This document shows, piece after piece, positions 57,413 through 64,000 of a stretch of DNA of 64,000 nucleotides (the first letter of the stretch is position 1; every line of letters begins with the position of its first letter). The stretch lies in the NCBI GenBank assembly GCA_025916135.1, contig CP104793.1, forward strand, positions 2,666,001 through 2,730,000. The letters run 5' to 3'. A model generated the notes under the pieces. That model did not search any database. It was not told the origin of the DNA and was given only the letters and a program-made list of their open reading frames with translations. The stretch is from Rhodobacteraceae bacterium D3-12 (lineage in GTDB: Bacteria; Pseudomonadota; Alphaproteobacteria; Rhodobacterales; Rhodobacteraceae). The position numbers and the translations under genes are program-made.

Positions 57413-58174
57413 ATGCTGAAAACCCGTATCATCCCTTGCCTCGACGTGGCCGATGGCCGTGTGGTCAAGGGCGTGAATTTCGTTGATCTGGTGGATGCGG
57501 GCGACCCCGTCGAATCCGCCCGTGCCTATGACGCCGCCGGCGCTGATGAACTCTGTTTTCTCGACATTCACGCCACCCATGAAAACCGTGGCGTGATGAT
57601 GGATGTTGTCACCCGAACAGCAGAGCAATGCTATATCCCGCTCACCGTTGGCGGCGGCGTGCGCACCGCAACCGACGTGCGCAACCTGCTGCTGGCTGGC
57701 GCCGACAAGGTCAGCTTCAACTCCGCCGCCGTTGCCAACCCAGATGTCGTGGCCGACGCCGCCGATCAATTCGGCTCGCAATGCATTGTCGTTGCGATTG
57801 ACGCCAAAACCGTCAGCCCCGGCAAATGGGAGATTTTCACCCACGGCGGGCGCAAATCCACTGGCATCGACGCGGTTGAATTCGCCAAAACCGTCACCGC
57901 AAAAGGCGCCGGCGAAATCCTCCTCACCTCGATGGATCGTGACGGCACCCGCGCGGGCTTCAACCTGCCGCTCACCCGCGCCATTTCGGACGCGGTCGAT
58001 ATCCCCGTGATCGCCTCCGGCGGCGTCGGCACACTCGACCACCTCGTTGATGGCGTCACCAAAGGCGGCGCCTCCGCCGTCCTCGCCGCCTCGATCTTTC
58101 ACTTTGGTGACTACACAATTGGCGAGGCCAAAGCCTATATGGCCCAAGCCGGCATCCCGATGAGGCTGACATGA
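57413..58174 (+). CDS. hisF: Imidazole glycerol phosphate synthase cyclase subunit
   Basis: A 253-aa TIM-barrel cyclase partner of HisH. Catalytic Asp residues lie in [18 protein letters not shown] and in [26 protein letters not shown] and [11 protein letters not shown] are family landmarks. The start at 57413 is the first position matching homologues. Its stop overlaps the hisE ATG (ATGA). Confidence 0.97.
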   Translation: MLKTRIIPCLDVADGRVVKGVNFVDLVDAGDPVESARAYDAAGADELCFLDIHATHENRGVMMDVVTRTAEQCYIPLTVGGGVRTATDVRNLLLAGADKVSFNSAAVANPDVVADAADQFGSQCIVVAIDAKTVSPGKWEIFTHGGRKSTGIDAVEFAKTVTAKGAGEILLTSMDRDGTRAGFNLPLTRAISDAVDIPVIASGGVGTLDHLVDGVTKGGASAVLAASIFHFGDYTIGEAKAYMAQAGIPMRLT

Positions 58175-58482
58175 CACTGGAAGAGCTCGAACAGATTATC
58201 GCCACCCGCGCCACCGCCTCCCCTGAGGACAGCTGGACCGCGAAACTACTCGCCAAAGGCCCAGAGAAAGTGGCCGAGAAATTCGGCGAAGAATCCATCG
58301 AAGCGATCATCGAAGCGGTCAAAGGCGATTCTGTCCGCCTGACGTCCGAGGCGGCAGATGTACTCTTTCACCTGCTGGTCATGCTGAAATCACGCGACGT
58401 GTCGCTGGCTCAGGTGATGACAGAACTCGCCCGCCGACAGAACCAATCCGGCCTCGCCGAAAAAGCCGCACGCCCCTCCTGA
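58171..58482 (+). CDS. hisE: Phosphoribosyl-ATP pyrophosphatase
   Basis: A 103-aa MazG-like all-helical pyrophosphohydrolase, second step of histidine synthesis. [31 protein letters not shown] and [14 protein letters not shown] hold the metal-binding Glu/Asp residues. It is fused neither to HisI nor to hisF but overlaps the latter, giving coupled translation. hisI is not in the window. Confidence 0.95.
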   Translation: MTLEELEQIIATRATASPEDSWTAKLLAKGPEKVAEKFGEESIEAIIEAVKGDSVRLTSEAADVLFHLLVMLKSRDVSLAQVMTELARRQNQSGLAEKAARPS

Positions 58483-58558
58483 AACACGGCCACCCCTGCG
58501 GGACGGCGGGTGGGGCGCCTTTGCGACAAGCAAACAGCGTCACCCGCCGGTTGTCGCC

Positions 58559-59032
58559 TCAGAGTTTCGAGGAAATCACCCCGGTGTTGAACCCGCCCAT
58601 GCGCAGCTCGCCAAACAGGCGTTGATATTCAATTTTGGGACAGCGGTTCATAATCACATCCACGCCCCGCGCCCGCGCAACCTCTGCCGCGCCCGCGTGC
58701 TCGACCCCAATCTGCATCCAGATGATCTTGAGGTCGGGAAACGCCTCCAGCGCCTCATCCACGACCGGCGGCACATGTTCGGAGCGTCGGAAAATGTCGA
58801 CCATATCCACCGGCTCATCAATCTCGCCAAAGGTGCCGCGCACCGTCTCGCCCAGCAACTCTTTGCCCGCGTGAACCGGGTTCACCGGAATCACCCGATA
58901 GCCCTTAAGCGCCAGATACCGCGCTACATAAAAACTCGGGCGCACTTCGTTCGTCGACACACCCACCACCGCGATGGTCTTGGTGCCCGACAGGATATCG
59001 CGCAAATGCGCGTCTGAATATTCTTCGCTCAT
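58559..59032 (-). CDS. CoA-binding (YccU-like) domain protein
   Basis: A 157-aa protein with a Rossmann fold: TIAVVGVSTNEVRPSFYVARYL is the nucleotide/CoA-binding turn, YRVIPVNPVHAGKELLGE and DMVDIFRRSEHVPPVVDEA are family features. Homologous domains occur in succinyl-CoA synthetase and acyl-CoA synthetases; stand-alone members have unclear roles. Convergent with hisE. A minus-strand terminator precedes it, so it has its own promoter within about 25 bp or the terminator belongs to the upstream gene. Confidence 0.85.
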   Translation of the reverse strand: MSEEYSDAHLRDILSGTKTIAVVGVSTNEVRPSFYVARYLALKGYRVIPVNPVHAGKELLGETVRGTFGEIDEPVDMVDIFRRSEHVPPVVDEALEAFPDLKIIWMQIGVEHAGAAEVARARGVDVIMNRCPKIEYQRLFGELRMGGFNTGVISSKL

Positions 59033-59057
59033 ACCCCCTCCTTACCCCCCTTCACGG

Positions 59058-59088
59058 AAAAAAAAGCGCCCGGAGCAAAGCCGGGCGC
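59058..59088 (-). terminator. Intrinsic terminator on the minus strand
   Basis: On the minus strand GCGCCCGG, a 7-nt loop, CCGGGCGC, then eight T residues: a textbook terminator. It ends transcription from the YHS-protein gene before the CoA-binding gene. Confidence 0.9.
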
Positions 59089-59227
59089 AAGTCACGGAAC
59101 GAGGGACAGTGAAGAGAAAGACAGGAGTTCCGTGCCTGCCTTCCTGAGTATCATGTAGAGCCTCAACTCAACTTATGAAGAGGATGTAAGAATATTGTGA
59201 AGATCGGGTTAACGCGCGCTTTTCCGC

Positions 59228-59686
59228 TCATTTGTCCAAAATGCCGGGCCAATGCGCGTCAGCGCGTTTGATATTGCCCGGTATGTCCTCGCTCCATTGG
59301 CCGCGCACCACAGTCGAGTAATTGAGGTAAAGCTTGCCCTCATACACCGTCCACGCGTCCGGCGCGGTCTTGGCAATCGCGCCATGCGCCATCGCAAACG
59401 CACAATAGCCGCCATACTGCGGCGCATAGGCCTTGGGCGTGTTGGCAAACATCTCGCGTGTCTCGGCGCTCGAAAACAACCACCACGCACCGTTCCAGTC
59501 CAACGCATGTTGATCGCTGCCCGCCAGATGGGTTTGCTTGGTGAAGTAAGCGACCGGATCATATCCGTTGATCGCAATGCCCTTGTTGGCAAAGACCGGT
59601 GCCGTGGCGGCGCGCGCAACATGGCTGCCAAGAGCTGCCAATGGCAGGGTCGCAGCGGTGACAAGAAGATGACGACGGGTCAGCAT
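59228..59686 (-). CDS. YHS-domain secreted protein
   Basis: A 152-aa protein with an RR-containing signal (TRRHLLVTAATLPLAALGSHVARA), suggestive of Tat export. The mature part is a YHS-type domain: INGYDPVAYFTKQTHLAGSDQHALDW, SSAETREMFANTPKAYAPQYGGYCAFAMAHG. YHS domains are associated with metal or copper handling; no metal site is certain here. A terminator lies 140 bp downstream. Stand-alone gene. Confidence 0.85.
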   Translation of the reverse strand: MLTRRHLLVTAATLPLAALGSHVARAATAPVFANKGIAINGYDPVAYFTKQTHLAGSDQHALDWNGAWWLFSSAETREMFANTPKAYAPQYGGYCAFAMAHGAIAKTAPDAWTVYEGKLYLNYSTVVRGQWSEDIPGNIKRADAHWPGILDK

Positions 59687-59811
59687 GAGGAAGGCTCCTG
59701 TTTAAATGCCCCCCAAGACTGCGCAGTCGTTTGCCCGAAGCAAAGCCCCTCAACGGTGATGTGATGGCGCGTGTGCACAGAACCGCGCGGCCACGCTACC
59801 TCGGCCTCACC

Positions 59812-60591
59812 CTACCTTGGTAACGACGCATAGAGCGCCACCGCCGCAGCATTTGACACATTCAACGACCCAAACGCCCCGGCATAGTCGATCTTGACCA
59901 GCGAATCGCAGGTCTCGCGCGTTTTCTGACGCAGCCCCGGCCCCTCGGCCCCAAGAACCAGCGCCACAGGTCGGTCCGCCACGCCCTCGATCGCCGCCTC
60001 AATACTCTGCTCCGCTTCGCCGTCCAGCCCCAGCACGAGATAGCCCATCGCCTTCAACTCGACCATCGCATCGGACAGGTTGCGCACCCGCAGATAAGGC
60101 TGCCGTTCAAGCGCCCCGCTCGCCGTTTTTGCCAATGCACCGGTCTCGGGCGCACTATGATGGCGCGGCGCAATCACCGCACAGGCCCCAAACACCTCGG
60201 CCGAGCGTAAAATCGCCCCCACGTTATGCGGATCCGTCACCCGATCCAGCAGCAACACCCGCGGCACCCGCTCAGGAACACCAACACAGCGCTCCGGCAG
60301 GCTGCCCCAGTTCAGCGGCTTAACCTCAAGCGCGGCCCCCTGATGCACCGATTGCGCCTCAAGCGGTGCAGCAAATCTGCGCGGGTCCGACATCTCCGGC
60401 TCGATTCCCCCCTGCGCAATTGCATCACTCAGCTTGTCAGCGGCGTTTTTGGTCACCACCAGCCGCAGTTTTTGCCGCTCCGGGTTCATCAACGCATCAC
60501 GCACCGCATGCAGCCCAAAAAGCCACACAGTCTCCGCCGCCTCCTTGCGCCGCGCTTTTTCCTTGTCGATCACCCAGGTTGGCTTCTTCAT
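59812..60591 (-). CDS. rlmB: 23S rRNA (guanosine-2251-2'-O)-methyltransferase, RlmB/TrmH family
   Basis: A 259-aa SPOUT methyltransferase. An N-terminal substrate-binding domain (VWLFGLHAVRDALMNPERQKLRLV) precedes the knot fold with motif 1 (DRVTDPHNVGAILRSAEVFGA), motif 2 (LVLGAEGPGLRQ) and motif 3 (LNVSNAAAVALYA). The start is ATG 60591 (MKKPTWVIDKEKARRKEA). RlmB is the likely specificity; other SpoU members cannot be fully excluded. Confidence 0.9.
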   Translation of the reverse strand: MKKPTWVIDKEKARRKEAAETVWLFGLHAVRDALMNPERQKLRLVVTKNAADKLSDAIAQGGIEPEMSDPRRFAAPLEAQSVHQGAALEVKPLNWGSLPERCVGVPERVPRVLLLDRVTDPHNVGAILRSAEVFGACAVIAPRHHSAPETGALAKTASGALERQPYLRVRNLSDAMVELKAMGYLVLGLDGEAEQSIEAAIEGVADRPVALVLGAEGPGLRQKTRETCDSLVKIDYAGAFGSLNVSNAAAVALYASLPR

Positions 60592-60708
60592 CACTGCTCC
60601 AATCGGGCCCCACATGTCTTCTCGGGCCGCCGTTTCCGCGCCCGCCGCATAACACGGGATTTTCCTGTTGACGACCCTGAGTGCGCACAGTAATCACCCC
60701 GACACAGT

Positions 60709-60792
60709 GGGCGACAGGCCGCAAGGTGTGGCAGGGGACTGTAACTCCCTCGCGGAGACGCACGCCTGGTTCGATTCCAGGGTCGCCCACCA
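60709..60792 (+). tRNA. tRNA-Tyr (anticodon GTA)
   Basis: Acceptor GGGCGAC/GTCGCCC with discriminator A and encoded CCA, anticodon loop CTGTAAC (GTA), long variable arm (type II), T-arm CCTGGTTCGATTCCAGG. 84 nt. It lies head-to-head with rlmB. Confidence 0.95.
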
Positions 60793-61362
60793 CTTTACTC
60801 AACATACTGCTTTTTATGGCCGTGAGCTGCTACACCGCACCTCACACTGGCCATATTCGATACGAATGACGTGATTTCGTTACTGTCCGTCGCCACGGTG
60901 TCAAGCATCGCCAATGACCGTTTTCGACAAGGAACTGACTCGAAGGTCTTTAGCGCCAAAGCGACAAGGGACACCTTGTGCGATGTTTTTCCAATCGCTT
61001 AGCCGTTTTTCCCCGGTGAGAATGATACGCATCGCTTTGATCATGAGAAAGTTGATCGGCCATCAATTCCTGCGCCATTCCGCGAGGCGACACTTGAGTT
61101 GGTGAGCAGGTTCATAGGTTGATACCTGCCCGTGGCACAGGCTTGCTTCCTTTCAAAAACCCACCAAGAAGCAGCTTTCACAAAACCTCGAAATTTCTTA
61201 CATAGCCGTAAGAAAGCCAAGTAGCATTTGGGCATGAACCTATAGGACCATCAAACCGCAGGTGTCGCAGTATGGCTGACAAACTTCGTGTATGGCGTTA
61301 ATTTCCAACTCTTGCCATACTAGGATCAAGCCGAACTACTTTACAATGAGGATAGATTTCAG
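60793..61362. other. Non-coding stretch after tRNA-Tyr
   Basis: 570 bp without a convincing gene; small open frames lack codon bias and start signals. Base composition is lower in GC than the segment to the left. A TTTCTTACATAGCCGTAAGAAAG-type hairpin lies near 61193-61215. This may be the decayed edge of an insertion at the tRNA gene; no integrase or repeated tRNA end is seen. Confidence 0.4.
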
Positions 61363-61581
61363 GTGTTCGCTCGTTTAAGTCTGATATCAACACATGGCGT
61401 GATTCCGCGCTCACTAAAGGTTGCCGCCGTCGTTGGCACTGCGCTAAATCTTATCAACCAATATGACGCAATTTTTGGTGATAGTAGCTTTAGCCTGCTA
61501 AAGGCGGGTCTGACATACTGTGTGCCCTTTTGCGTCGCTACATATGGCGCGGTGATGGCGATGGACGTAACGGAGACTTGA
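61363..61581 (+). CDS. Small membrane protein, NrtS-like nitrate/nitrite transporter family
   Basis: A 72-aa protein with two membrane segments (SLKVAAVVGTALNLINQYDAIF and LLKAGLTYCVPFCVATYGAVMAM). The pattern VGTALNLINQ-x-DAIF and LTYCVPFCVATYGA matches small NrtS-type proteins, reported as nitrate/nitrite transporters in some bacteria. The stop is followed 1 bp later by a MerR regulator, forming an operon. No nitrate-reduction genes are nearby, so the substrate is uncertain. Confidence 0.6.
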   Translation: MFARLSLISTHGVIPRSLKVAAVVGTALNLINQYDAIFGDSSFSLLKAGLTYCVPFCVATYGAVMAMDVTET

Positions 61582-61582
61582 G

Positions 61583-62053
61583 ATGCGAGACAATGGTCTG
61601 ATCAAAATCGGAGATCTGGCGCGGAGCAGTAATCTGAGCGAACGGTCGCTGCGGCATTACGAAGAACTGGGCATCATCACCCCCACCCGAACAAAAGGTG
61701 GCACTCGCGCATACTCCGAGCATGATGTTGAAGTTGCGAAACTCGTCCAACGCATGCGTGACATTGGGATCTCCCTCGACCAGATATCGTCAATTGCAAC
61801 AGCAAGGGCCGATCATGAAACGGGGGCGAAATCTGCCAAGGCCGTGCGTCAGCAACTGTCTAAACTGTCCGAAAACCTGATGAAAATGGCACGTATGGCC
61901 ATCGAACTGGAAAGCGAAGTCACCGAGGTCATTATGGCCGTGGATGAGTGCCTGTCTTGTGAAAACAAGGCCTCGAGCACAGGATGTCCGACCTGCCCGA
62001 TGAATGAGGTGTCGAAAGAGTCTTCTTTGGCAGACCTCATCTGGCGGGACTAA
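61583..62053 (+). CDS. MerR-family regulator with Cys-rich C-terminus
   Basis: A 156-aa regulator: MerR helix-turn-helix at residues 6-40 (IKIGDLARSSNLSERSLRHYEELGII), a coiled-coil dimer helix, and a C-terminal Cys cluster (CLSCENKASSTGCPTCPM) that could bind a metal or Fe-S cluster. It starts at ATG 61583, directly after the NrtS-like gene. MerR proteins usually control adjacent genes, which here would include the NrtS-like gene. Ligand unknown. Confidence 0.85.
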   Translation: MRDNGLIKIGDLARSSNLSERSLRHYEELGIITPTRTKGGTRAYSEHDVEVAKLVQRMRDIGISLDQISSIATARADHETGAKSAKAVRQQLSKLSENLMKMARMAIELESEVTEVIMAVDECLSCENKASSTGCPTCPMNEVSKESSLADLIWRD

Positions 62054-62066
62054 GTCGCCAGACCAC

Positions 62067-63128
62067 TTATTCTGCTACGGCAAAAGGGATCGTTTTGCGC
62101 GAGCGAACCTGAAAGGGAGACATCCCGTATTCATCCCGAAATGCCTTGGACAGCGAATTTGATGAAGAAAACCCGGTTGCCAGTGCGACCTCCAAAACAT
62201 CCAACGGGGTCTCCTCGACAAGAGTGCGGGCCCGCTTTAAGCGCAGGTTTTTGTAGAATTTTGCAGGCGTCGCCCCCATGTTTGCTTTGAAAATCCGCTC
62301 AAGCTGACGGGTCGAAACGGCGATGCTTTCCGCTATGTCGCTTATCGCCAAAGGCTCTTCTATGGCGTGTTCCATAAGTTTGATGGCCTGACTGAGTTTG
62401 CTGTCAAAACGCGGATAGACATTTGCGACTGAATGCGGTTGATCGGCACGAGAGTTCCGTATGGCTGGCAGAACAAGCCGATTGCCAACCTCGGTGATTT
62501 CCCAAGAGCTCAGAACATCGGCCAGCAATTCAATGACAAGCTCGGATGTTGAGCCAGCCCCCGCTGACGTAATTATATTCCCGCTCCGCTCGGACAAACG
62601 ATTGGTAATCTCACACCGGCACCCGCTCTCGCGGAGCATAGCGTGATCGCTCCAATGGGTCGTGACGGTAGAATTTTCGGGTTTGTTCGTTTTGATGTAC
62701 GCGGTGGCCGCAGAAGACAAAAGCACCACGACACGGCCATCACGGACCATACTGCGCGTCCGGGGCATCCATTCCTGTGGCAGCGGGCCGCTGCCACCAA
62801 CCACGATCATATGATCAGACAATTTGTGGTCGGCGATAGCAGGTGCTGCACGAATGATCTGTCCCCCCGCTCCTGTTACAAAACCTGGAGTGCTTGAGAC
62901 AAAGCTCCACTGGCATAAAGGTTCTTCGACAACGCTGTTGATCACCTGAAGCGTATGCGTAATTGCTGACACCTCAAAATCCGAAAAACCGTTTTGCACA
63001 TAAATTTCAAAGCTCAGCTGTGTCGGGAAATTGGCGCCAGCTAACGCGCGATACTCTTGTGAATTGGTGGCTATCATAAAGACATCGAACCTCACATTAT
63101 CGGGGGCAGCTAAGTGACTTAAAGGCAC
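62067..63128 (-). CDS. GlxA/AraC-type transcriptional regulator
   Basis: A 353-aa regulator with a DJ-1/PfpI-like N-terminal domain (about residues 30-215) and a C-terminal AraC helix-turn-helix (residues about 255-345): AISDIAESIAVSTRQLERIFKANMG and LEVALATGFSSSNSLSKAFRDEYGMSPFQVR. GlxA-type regulators often control amine or choline/carnitine catabolism. The start overlaps by 32 bp the end of the upstream methyltransferase gene. Convergent with merR. Confidence 0.85.
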   Translation of the reverse strand: MPLSHLAAPDNVRFDVFMIATNSQEYRALAGANFPTQLSFEIYVQNGFSDFEVSAITHTLQVINSVVEEPLCQWSFVSSTPGFVTGAGGQIIRAAPAIADHKLSDHMIVVGGSGPLPQEWMPRTRSMVRDGRVVVLLSSAATAYIKTNKPENSTVTTHWSDHAMLRESGCRCEITNRLSERSGNIITSAGAGSTSELVIELLADVLSSWEITEVGNRLVLPAIRNSRADQPHSVANVYPRFDSKLSQAIKLMEHAIEEPLAISDIAESIAVSTRQLERIFKANMGATPAKFYKNLRLKRARTLVEETPLDVLEVALATGFSSSNSLSKAFRDEYGMSPFQVRSRKTIPFAVAE

Positions 63129-63798
63129 GTCCCACCAATGGCCAACTCACCTCAAATGGCTCGTCCAATTGGTATTTCGAGCGGTCAATTTGTGGCAGCG
63201 GACTGCCTGCCTCTCTCGCCGACCTCGTTGCACTCAACTCACCGATATGCCGATCAAGATCATCGTAACTCATCTTTTTCTGCATTCTCGCCGCGGGTAA
63301 AACTATGGGCCGCCCATTGAAATCCAGATCGCTGTATCCACTCACGACCCAATCTCGTTCGGGCTCCCAATATTTTTCCAATGCCCGAAAGACTGGGGCG
63401 TATGTCTCTGCCACCGCGTCTGGCAATTGTAACTCACCCCATGCAAGGGCAACAAACACACCGCCTTGGCGCAAGATGCGACTGGCTTCGTTCAAATGGC
63501 CCTCGACATCGAAATGGTGAAGCGCCTGCATAGAAATCACCAAGTCCACCGAATGATCTTCAAACGGAAGGGTCTCGGCCGAGGCAGTTAAATAAGCGTA
63601 GCCCGCCTTTTTTGCGGCACGCATAGCCCCGCGTGGAGGCGCAATGTCAGTCGCCGTAACACTATGGAACCGCGGTGCGAGAAAGGCGGAGATCTCTGCC
63701 GCACCCGCACCGCACTCCACGCAATGAACTTGCGCATCGCATTGAGAGGTGAGCCAACCGATAAGATCGGCTGGCCCAAGATTTACCATCGGCCTCAT
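63097..63798 (-). CDS. Class I SAM-dependent methyltransferase
   Basis: A 233-aa methyltransferase. SAM-binding motif I VHCVECGAGAAEISAFLAPR, motif II TATDIAPPRGAM, and the post-motifs LPFEDHSVDLVISMQALHHF and ILRQGGVFVALAWGE are clear. The substrate is unknown. Its end overlaps the following AraC-type gene, and it starts 5 bp after the stop of a further upstream gene, so the three may form an operon. Confidence 0.85.
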   Translation of the reverse strand: MRPMVNLGPADLIGWLTSQCDAQVHCVECGAGAAEISAFLAPRFHSVTATDIAPPRGAMRAAKKAGYAYLTASAETLPFEDHSVDLVISMQALHHFDVEGHLNEASRILRQGGVFVALAWGELQLPDAVAETYAPVFRALEKYWEPERDWVVSGYSDLDFNGRPIVLPAARMQKKMSYDDLDRHIGELSATRSAREAGSPLPQIDRSKYQLDEPFEVSWPLVGRAFKSLSCPR

Positions 63799-63803
63799 GA
63801 CTG

Positions 63804-64000
63804 TCAGCCGACAGATTCCAAGAACTTGGCGAGCTCGCCATCATGCATGGTGTGCGAAAGGTCGGGGTTCGGGAATTGCCCACCACTGGCAGCATTGTAA
63901 TAGGCTGCGTAGGCTTTCTCCATTTCGCCCCACACATCCCCAAACACTTCGCGCTTTGGCGGAATCGGAAAGACCGAACAACCGATGATGTCGCTGGAGA
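63804..64000 (-). CDS. Partial CDS, C-terminal end, unidentified
   Basis: The 3' end of a minus-strand gene running off the right edge; 65 codons are visible: CSVFPIPPKREVFGDVWGEM, YAAYYNAASGGQFPNPDLSH, ending LAKFLESVG. The pattern of a Tyr-rich helix and a C-terminal tail could fit a Gfo/Idh/MocA-type oxidoreductase, but too little is present to name it. It is closely followed by the methyltransferase gene, suggesting one operon. Confidence 0.5.
   Translation of the reverse strand, partial: SSDIIGCSVFPIPPKREVFGDVWGEMEKAYAAYYNAASGGQFPNPDLSHTMHDGELAKFLESVG

Noticed and set aside
60707-60791. Alternative tRNA fold starting at GTGGGCG
   Set aside because: The T-stem must be followed directly by the acceptor arm; only GGGCGAC/GTCGCCC fits and leaves a proper ACCA end.
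61041-61235. Minus-strand 64-codon frame after tRNA-Tyr as a transposase remnant
   Set aside because: No transposase motif, inverted repeats or target duplication could be recognised.

Overview
The window is a chromosomal segment of a high-GC alphaproteobacterium, most likely of the Rhodobacteraceae (roseobacter group). This rests on the gene families and on a DUF1127 gene followed by four CCTCCTCCC-loop hairpins, which matches the CcsR/'cuckoo' RNAs known from Rhodobacter and relatives. Most of the segment is core genome with small accessory insertions.

Layout. 1-3.8 kb: a leucine-catabolism operon on the minus strand (ivd, two Cys-rich secreted proteins, mccB running off the left edge). 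4-7.7 kb: small genes (membrane protein, ArsC-like protein, cold-shock protein), a DUF5677-like gene and thyX. 7.9-10.3 kb: a surface lipoprotein with a TbpB-like barrel domain next to a Slam/DUF560 outer-membrane translocator, i.e. a probable type 11 secretion pair. 10.4-24.8 kb: gloA, MarR, sdhE, an XRE regulator, aspartate aminotransferase, a SUKH-like protein, MATE, a NicO/DUF1007 pair, nitroreductase, class III aminotransferase, a TerB-like protein with a membrane partner, and ppk2. 24.9-30.4 kb: zinT behind a Zur-like box, a hydrolase, parE and an AT-rich membrane gene. 31-41 kb: HEMTH lipoprotein, then the division/cell-wall cluster mraZ-rsmH-ftsL-ftsI-murE-murF-mraY-murD on the minus strand, with arrays of 10-bp-phased TGGG half-sites upstream of mraZ. 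41.5-53.5 kb: mrp, DUF1127 plus four small RNAs, uvrD, lldD, pyruvate carboxylase, tRNA-Gly, an AsnC-type effector domain and a large lipoprotein hydrolase. 53.6-60.6 kb: hisB-hisH-hisA-hisF-hisE interrupted by inverted small secreted-protein genes, a CoA-binding protein, a YHS protein and rlmB. 60.7-64 kb: tRNA-Tyr followed by an accessory block (NrtS-like, MerR, AraC/GlxA-like, methyltransferase, partial gene).

Two things cut across the window. First, at least five conserved genes (mccB, the DUF5677-like gene, thyX, murE, a DUF302 gene) are broken by single-base deletions in homopolymers or GC runs, with a probable second deletion in murE. Since murE is essential, these look like assembly errors rather than pseudogenes. 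Second, intergenic regions carry several repeat families: three tandem copies of a ~240-bp structured unit, 36/37-bp tandem arrays at two loci, a 30-bp element at two loci, and a recurring GGTATTT motif.
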